Assembly: GCF_040436345.1 (NCBI RefSeq)
Contig: NC_133230.1
Coordinates: 20,842,197 to 20,906,196, forward strand
Origin: Pagrus major
Lineage: Eukaryota; Chordata; Actinopteri; Spariformes; Sparidae
Direction of reading: 5' to 3'
Length of the DNA: 64,000 nucleotides
Translations under genes and position numbers: made by a program
Notes under the pieces: generated by a model
What the model was told of the DNA's origin: nothing
Database searches by the model: none
What the model saw: only the letters and a program-made list of their open reading frames with translations
Part shown: piece by piece, positions 57,769 to 64,000 of the stretch
Layout of the letters: every line of letters starts with the position of its first letter
Position numbering within the stretch: the stretch's first letter is position 1

Positions 57769-58748
57769 CTTGTTGTTGTCTTTGTTTCATCATTTTGTAT
57801 ATCGCTGCTGATTGAAACGTAAGTCTGCAAAAGTCAAAACTGATTGAATCAATCAACAGATTTTCTTGTTTTTTTCTCTGCCCAGGGAGCTTTCCAATTG
57901 AAAAAGAAAGAAAGCAAAGGAATGAGTGTCCTTCATGTTTTAGACTTGATTAAAAACTTGCATCTGATTAGTATTCCTTTTTGTTCTCGAAAGATACAAT
58001 TAGTGGGATGCATGTGTGAATCCTGAGAGCCCGGGATGTTGGAGCAGAATAACCAAACAGCAGTTTCTACCCCGATGGAGTGGAGAAGGCTCCTTAGACA
58101 CTTGTCTGACATTCACTAACACCGTTCCACTCAGAGATGAAATTTTAATTAGAATGCAATTAGCTAGAGTCGAGCTGCCGCAGCTAGTCTGCTGCTCGGA
58201 GAAAAGAACAAAAGCAATTCATTCATTTTTCATTGCGGAAATAAGTGAACCGTTCAACTGGTTAGAAAAAGCATTTAATATGTTTCATTTAAGATGTCTA
58301 CTGAGTTGAGAAATCATTTTAGTATAAATGTTGATTTGATAACTGCAGAGACCAGCAGGTCAGAGTCACACATTTGTACATTTTATGCACACATTAGTAA
58401 TGTGTCTCCTCAGAATAATAACCAGTGGCCCTGAATTACTTAATTGTGCCTTTGAATTACTTCAAATAGGGTAAAAACCTTCACATACGCTTGTTTTGAT
58501 TACTCTGTAGTAGAAGCACCAGCAGTAGAGTGTATAGAAACTAGAAAGATTCTTTGATCACACAATGAATGAATGTATCTTTGTGAAACTCCAGTTATTA
58601 AGTCATTCTTTTCTTTCTGCTTCCTGTCTCTTGTAATTATGAAAACCTGAAACAAAGCTGACCCCGGGGTCAGTAATGACCAATTGGCAATTAGACTATA
58701 CAGTGCAGGGAGACAGGAAGAGCCAAGGGTCAAACTATGACCGGATGG

Positions 58749-58797
58749 TGTGTGTGTGTGCATGTGTGCATATCATTATGTGTGTGTGTGTGTGTGT
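58749..58797. repeat. Interrupted (TG)n microsatellite
   Basis: TG units at 58749-58760 and 58779-58797, with an imperfect middle. Confidence 0.9.
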
Positions 58798-59849
58798 CTG
58801 AGTATAACTGGGGGTGGGGGTAATGGATTTAGAGCCATGTGCTCAGCTGACTAGCACGTTGAGCACTGATTGCCTTGTGACAGAGCATATGATTAGTGTA
58901 TTGACACAGCGTTGTGTAATGAAACCAGGCGGGGCTCACAGTGGGGGGCCAGACGATGTGGCTAACTGCCGCCTTGCGGATCCTTCTACCCATCTTTCTG
59001 TTCCATTAACACCTGCTGATTCTGACGGTGTGTTTATTACCCAGTGGGCCCATGGGATTTCTCAGTGCACACTGCTGACAGGACTCGACTGCTCAGTTTA
59101 CAATCTACTTTTCTCAGTGTGTTAGTTTCTGCGTGGACACTTTCCAAAGTCTATTGTTGGCCTCTTGTTTATGTTTGTTGCACTAATCATTCTCATGAGA
59201 GGGATTATATACTCACTCTGAAGACACATGTGGGTAATGACTGGAAAAGTTTAGAAGGCCTTGGAGATGCAACAAGTCGGTAGAGGACTCAGGGTGGCAC
59301 ACATGCTGGCTGGCAGGCTTTTTTCAGGGGCAGGCGGACAGCTGTTTGCTGGAATGCAGCCTGGAGGAGTGTCAGGAAGAAGTGGTTTTATGGTCGGTCC
59401 ATCGTCACCCTGCAGCTGCTGCCCAGGTGAGTGTTTGTGCTGTAATGACTGTGATCCTGCAGAAGGAATCCTCCTGTAATTGTGGTAGCAGGGCCATTTA
59501 GCCTCTGTTCTCCTGCACACACACAAGACCCTGCCTTTGTGTCAGCAGCACTCGCTCTGCCCTTCATCCCCCAGGCTGAGTAACCATAGAAACAAGTCAT
59601 TAGCTTGTGGGAATAAAATGTGACTGATTTTTCTTTCAAAAGTGGAGATTGGAAATCAGGAAGTTGAAATAGCCCTCTCTACTGCGCTGGACTATAATTT
59701 AGTAGGAGGGAGGGATGAGCATCTCTTCAATAATGACTCCTGCGTGCTGTAAAGTGGATGCACTGCAGGATCACAAGTGCTTGTTGTGAACAACACATGT
59801 TGGATGACTTGATAAAGTCCATTGTCCATTCAGTGTGTAGTTTCCATTA

Positions 59850-60000
59850 GGGCTGGGCGATATGGCTTAAAATAACATTGCAATAGGCTGTATGGCGATA
59901 CACAATATATGTATATATTTTCAAATCTCCTCAAAAACACTGGCAACAAAATCAAATATCACAACATTTTTGAACAAATTTGTTGAATCCCGTATTGTAG
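59850..60000 (+). repeat. AGGGCTGGGCGATATGGC-type dispersed repeat
   Basis: Opens TAGGGCTGGGCGATATGGCT, then GGCGATACACAATATATG and TTTTCAAATCTCCTCAAAAA. This is a widespread teleost element. The reverse-oriented partner is at 47380-47520. Confidence 0.7.
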
Positions 60001-60009
60001 GAATGACTA

Positions 60010-60170
60010 CAGGTAGAGTTTGCAAAAAGGTGAGGACCCAAATGCAGACAACAACAGGTGGGAAGACGTAACAAAAAGCGAGCTTATTAACGCAAAGTTG
60101 AAACCACAAAAAATCAAAGGCAGGTAGGGCAAATCCAAAAAAGAAGAAACTAACTGCTAACTTCCAGAGA
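60010..60170. repeat. Dispersed repeat tail (AGGACCCAAATGCAGAC)
   Basis: GTGAGGACCCAAATGCAGAC followed by AGCGAGCTTATTAACG and A-rich sequence is a recurring fish repeat as I know it. Single copy here. Confidence 0.45.
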
Positions 60171-60391
60171 GCAGACAAAGAAAGCAGGACAGTGCTGTGT
60201 TTGATTGGCTGTGCTGTGATTGACAGCAGGGATCTCTGCCACTGACTAATAGGCAGGGCAGATTATGTGGAGCAGAGGGGCTTGCTGCTGAGCACAGTGG
60301 ATGTGGCCCACATGGCAGGGGGATAAAGATACAGAGCAGGACGATAGCTACGTGGGACGAATGTGCTCGTAAATGTTGTCATTCAGAAGGC

Positions 60392-60472
60392 ATGCTCGGG
60401 CTGATGCTTCGCTCTGACAGAAGCAGGAGGTCTGTGGAGAAGAATATTGGATTCACTACCATGGGAGTCAAG
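60392..60472 (+). other. Candidate alternative first coding exon (unverified)
   Basis: ATG at 60392 opens 26 codons (MLGLMLRSDRSRRSVEKNIG ...) that run directly into a near-perfect donor AAGTAAGTT, phase 2, the same phase as exon 4 of KIF26A. A splice from here to the next KIF26A exon would stay in frame. It could equally be chance. Confidence 0.25.
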
Positions 60473-63319
60473 TAAGTTATGTTGCACACAGACAGCAGTG
60501 AGCTAACTCTGAAGTGTGATGCTCTTGCGTTTGTCTTGTACGTGCAGTCAAATATTTGTGTTTCGGTTTTTGAATCTGTCTGCTGAGCTGCATTGTCTTT
60601 CCCCTCTCTCTCTCTTTTCTGCTCTGTGGAACGTGCAGTTCTGTGCAGTCGGAGTTGGACTGTCTGCTCCCTGGAGGTGAGAGGGTAATGGTTTTGTTGT
60701 CAAGCCACAGCGAGATGGATTCCTCCACCAAAGTGAGAGTGTGAGCAGAATGTATAGCATGGCAGAAAACATACGGCTGGCTCCATTTTGAGGAAACAGC
60801 CTCAGTGGAGCTGCAATGTTAATACTAGCGCTACCTCCAGAGCCTTACAAATGAGAATTGATTCATATCAATCTGTTGAATCTGAGCAACACATGCCCAG
60901 GGCGGCGAATGGCTTGTCAGAAGTATTGAGTGGGTGGTAGCCAGGATGGGTGAGCTGCTCTGTGGTATTTCTCTTTGTTTGCTGTTGGATAAAACACCAG
61001 CTGGCATTTTCCTGAAATAATCAGGGCTGATGGGACTAATGGCTGCCCCCGTGCAGCGGCAGGCACAGTGGCAGCACCAGCTGAGGCCATGAAGGGGCTG
61101 CAGCCTGTAGATAAGCACAGGTGTGAATCCATCCAAGGCCTGTCAGGCGCCGTCAAGGCTGAGGTGTTGATGGAGATCCAGCTGTAGGCATCTACAGCAG
61201 GTAGATGCATCCCACTACCCTCATGCGCCATCTCATCCATCTGACTCATAATATTTAATGATTCTCACATAACAGACATCATTGTTTCTGATGCATGTCT
61301 AACATTGCTACAGAAGAGCATGTTCTGACAGATATTCTCATTTTGATTCTTCACACAATCGCTGCTCTCTCCCTGTGGCCTCTTTCTGGTTGTCTCGTTC
61401 CTCCCTGGGACATGATAACATGGTGTGATAGTTCAGTGCCCCTCGCAGCACCAGAGTGATGGTCAGCGTCCAAATCTCTTGCGCCTGTCATCATGAATGG
61501 CAAACAGCTCCAGTGATAAAGAAAAGAAAAGCTGAGGGTTTGCCAAGCCTGCGCGAGGGATAACCTTTCCCCTGTCCCCCCCCTAAATAAATCCCTGAGT
61601 CAGGAAGTCTGTCTGGCCCACTCACACAGCCTGCCGGGGGGCGTTGCAGGGGGGAGCCGACAAACAAAGAGCTGAAGCGCTGACTCAAGCCTGTGCGCTC
61701 ACCCTGGGTCCACGTTTACTAAGCCCTGTGGGGAGAGGGGGGAAGCGCTGCCATCCATTCCTGACAGATTCCTTTCACACGTAGAGAAATGAGAGGATGT
61801 GGAGCGCGGACCTCTGTCCTGTAGGCTTGTCACCTCACATAGAGCTGCCTTTGTCTCTTAGTGTGTCGGTGAGGATGATCAAAAAGGCCAGGTTGTGTGC
61901 GACTAGTTGAGTGTGGGCAGGAGAGGTCAGCATCAAAACATTTCCAGCTCTGTTTGCCTGCCCACGTCTGGCATTCCTCAACTGGATAACTGCTCTGATA
62001 GTTGCCCACAGGCCTCCATGATCAGTGCATTAGTGTTTAGTTATCATGCCTCCATCCTGTTAAATGGATATTACGCGTCATGCCTGTGGGGACTGAGTGA
62101 TGCCATCTAAAGCTCTTTAGTGTCCCTCAGTGAAAGGTGTCATGCAAATCGAGTCTATTATCTTTGTCATTACAGTCACCTCGGCATTGTTGTTGAGACA
62201 CAGTGTGAGAGTGTCGCGGAATAAGAATCGCAGTAGCTGGTGGCAGGGAATATGCGTTGAGGAATTTTATGACCTATTGTGTGCAGATGCATAGAAGAGA
62301 GCCCGTGGCCTCCGCTCCCATGAGCTGCCTTTATGTCTCCCAATCCAGAGGAACAAAGATGGCTCCTGGTGGGGGCTTTCTCAAGCTTCGTTGCTCCTTG
62401 GTGCTCAGCCTCAGCATGGATCCAACATGAATAACTAATAGCTGCTTAATCGGTGGTGGTAGTGGTTTGATTTCCCCAAACGCTGGTGCTTTAGCTTTTT
62501 AGAAACAGCACCCCTATCCTTGTTTTTGTAAAAAGGAGGGGTCCAGCTCTTAGGGATGGAGCTCAGATTACCACTGAGGATAAGGCCATTGTCAGGACAG
62601 GTGGGTTAGTGTTTACCTCATCACCCACAGCCTCAATTGATGAAATGTTTCACCGTCAGTATCATGAAAAGGTAGTGTGGCTGCTGGGGGGGTTGAAATT
62701 GTTAAGACGGTCTAATGGCAACTGTTGAGGATTAAAACCAAGGAATTATGAGACTGATGAAACATACTGTATCTGCAAATGTGCAAAATTAACCCTTGGC
62801 TTAAATGTAGACTGGTGCAACCAACCACAGGGGAAGCATTATAGTGCTTCTAGTACATATTCCACATCATATTTGCACCACAATGTACTTCTTAGTGGAG
62901 AATTAGTAAAGATTAAGAGTTTTTGTGTAGGATATTATGCCCCCGACCTTTTCTTGTCCAGTTGTGCAAAACTGCTGCTTGAATCTAAAAGCAGCAAGGA
63001 GGATTTATCTCCTCTGTGTTTCTGCTGCTTTCGGCGTGCACATCGTCGTCCTGAATGAAGAGGATTATTGCCCGTAATCGGTTCACGACCCAGCACGTGA
63101 GAGCCAGCTGCAGTGTGCTAAAAATCCCATTATCCCCATACGCTCTATGTGGCCCAGTGAGTGTTTCTGTGTGTGTGTGTGTTTCTGCGGGTCTGACTTT
63201 ATGGGTGTGTGATACAGGATAAACTGCTTAACTTGGGTTAATGCGGTTGTAGTCACTAACGTCTTAGTGAATGCTCTCAGGGACACATTTCCTCATGAAG
63301 TTAGATTAGTATTCTCTTT

Positions 63320-63720
63320 TTTATACACAGTAGGGTCAAAAGGTCTGGGACCAGTAGTCGGAATTCTTCTATTTTGAATGTTTTTTCAAATGTAATGCTA
63401 TTTTTTTTCCAGCTTAACAATTTGAGTGAAAAGTGGATTTTCTGAAAAAAATAGTCAATGAATAGTATTTAATACTGACTGTCATGGTCTTTCCTCCACC
63501 TGACCTCAACCCCATTGAACATTTATGGAGGCACCTGAAGACTGAGAAAGCCAAGCATTCAGTTTTGTGGATCACTGTCAAATCATGCTGGGATGATGAG
63601 TCAGCTGGCTCTGCACCAACTTGTGGAGTCCATGCCAACTCGGGTGCACGCTGTCATTAAAGATATTCTGAAATTCAAGGACCTTTTTCAAAGATTCAAC
63701 TTTTCACTCAACTCTCAACA
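63320..63720 (+). pseudogene. Tc1/mariner transposase relic
   Basis: PPDLNPIEHLWRHLK (from 63496), the C-terminal signature of the Tc1-type DDE transposase, is readable. After a frame change near 63590-63600, LVESMPTRVHAVIK, the typical C-terminal continuation, appears in another frame. The sequence before 63481 has no intact transposase, and GGTCAAAAGGTCTGGGACCA near 63334 resembles a Tc1 end region. Dead copy on the plus strand. Confidence 0.85.
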
Positions 63721-64000
63721 CTCTTTCATTTCATCGTCTGCTCCCAGATCTGCTATCGTCTCCCTGACAGTACAGCTCATTCCACCTGACTTGGACCCCC
63801 TCTAGTTTCTGTTATTCTGCCTATTGACTTGAATATAGATGACAGATTAAGAAACACATGTTAGGACTCCCCTGCCCCTCCGTTCCGTCTCTCTGGACGG
63901 CCCACTGATTAATCACTCCCAAATGTTCCCAGCAGCCTGCGGGCCTGTTTGTTGTGATAGCCTCTGTGTGGAGAAGTGCAAATAAATAATCGCTAGGTGT

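Larger units (their letters stand above)
56284..64000 (+). other. KIF26A intron 4 (start of, truncated by window edge)
   Basis: At least 7.7 kb. I searched for the expected AAQKLxLxSK continuation and did not see it. It contains a CAT microsatellite, TG microsatellites, two dispersed repeats, a Tc1 relic and one candidate alternative first exon (60392-60472). Confidence 0.7.

Noticed and set aside
56284..64000. Next KIF26A exon or motor domain
   Set aside because: I looked for AAQKL and kinesin motor motifs and found none, so the gene continues outside the window.
1..64000. CRISPR array, prophage, operon or bacterial defence system
   Set aside because: No spaced direct repeats or prokaryotic gene structure. 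The window is vertebrate nuclear DNA.

Overview
This is a vertebrate nuclear window, almost certainly from a ray-finned (teleost) fish. Coding exons are short, bounded by GT/AG splice sites and separated by introns of about 100 bp to 25 kb. The interspersed repeats are of teleost type: short palindromic DNA-transposon derivatives, a Tc1/mariner relic, and long AC, TG and GA microsatellites. I see no operons, CRISPR array, phage or bacterial elements, tRNA or rRNA.

Three transcription units lie head to tail on the plus strand. (1) ASPG (60 kDa lysophospholipase / L-asparaginase with C-terminal ankyrin repeats) is complete: 17 coding exons, 394-15616, can be joined in one frame to give about 650 residues, and poly(A) signals follow at 16485 and 16706. 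(2) A microRNA gene of the mir-203 family lies at 17583-17642. Around it I can read a TATA box, an initiator, a small intron and a poly(A) signal, so the likely primary transcript is about 17261-18020. (3) KIF26A (atypical kinesin) has its four N-terminal coding exons here (21898-22032, 24067-24285, 49602-50075, 56090-56283). It runs off the right edge before the motor domain. The order ASPG - mir-203 - KIF26A is the order known in human 14q32, which supports all three calls.

Region by region: 1-393 is the ASPG promoter and 5' end, with a perfect CRE palindrome and a GAA-rich tract. 394-16490 is ASPG, with transposon remnants in its introns. 16491-17260 is a short intergenic gap ending in the mir-203 promoter. 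18020-21354 is intergenic and repeat-bearing. 21355-22032 is a GA/GAGT microsatellite followed by KIF26A exon 1. 22033-24066 is intron 1, with a GC-rich stretch beside exon 2. 24286-49601 is one 25 kb intron with many repeat copies and no convincing exon. 50076-56089 is intron 3, with a MITE carrying perfect 19-bp terminal inverted repeats. 56284-64000 is the start of intron 4, with a Tc1 relic near the right end and one candidate alternative first exon.

The genes do not form a pathway. ASPG is a metabolic enzyme, miR-203 is an epithelial differentiation microRNA, and KIF26A is a cytoskeletal regulator. I found no previously undescribed system. The most informative signals are the complete mir-203 transcription unit, the paired CxxC motif split between two KIF26A exons, and the two possible N-termini of KIF26A.
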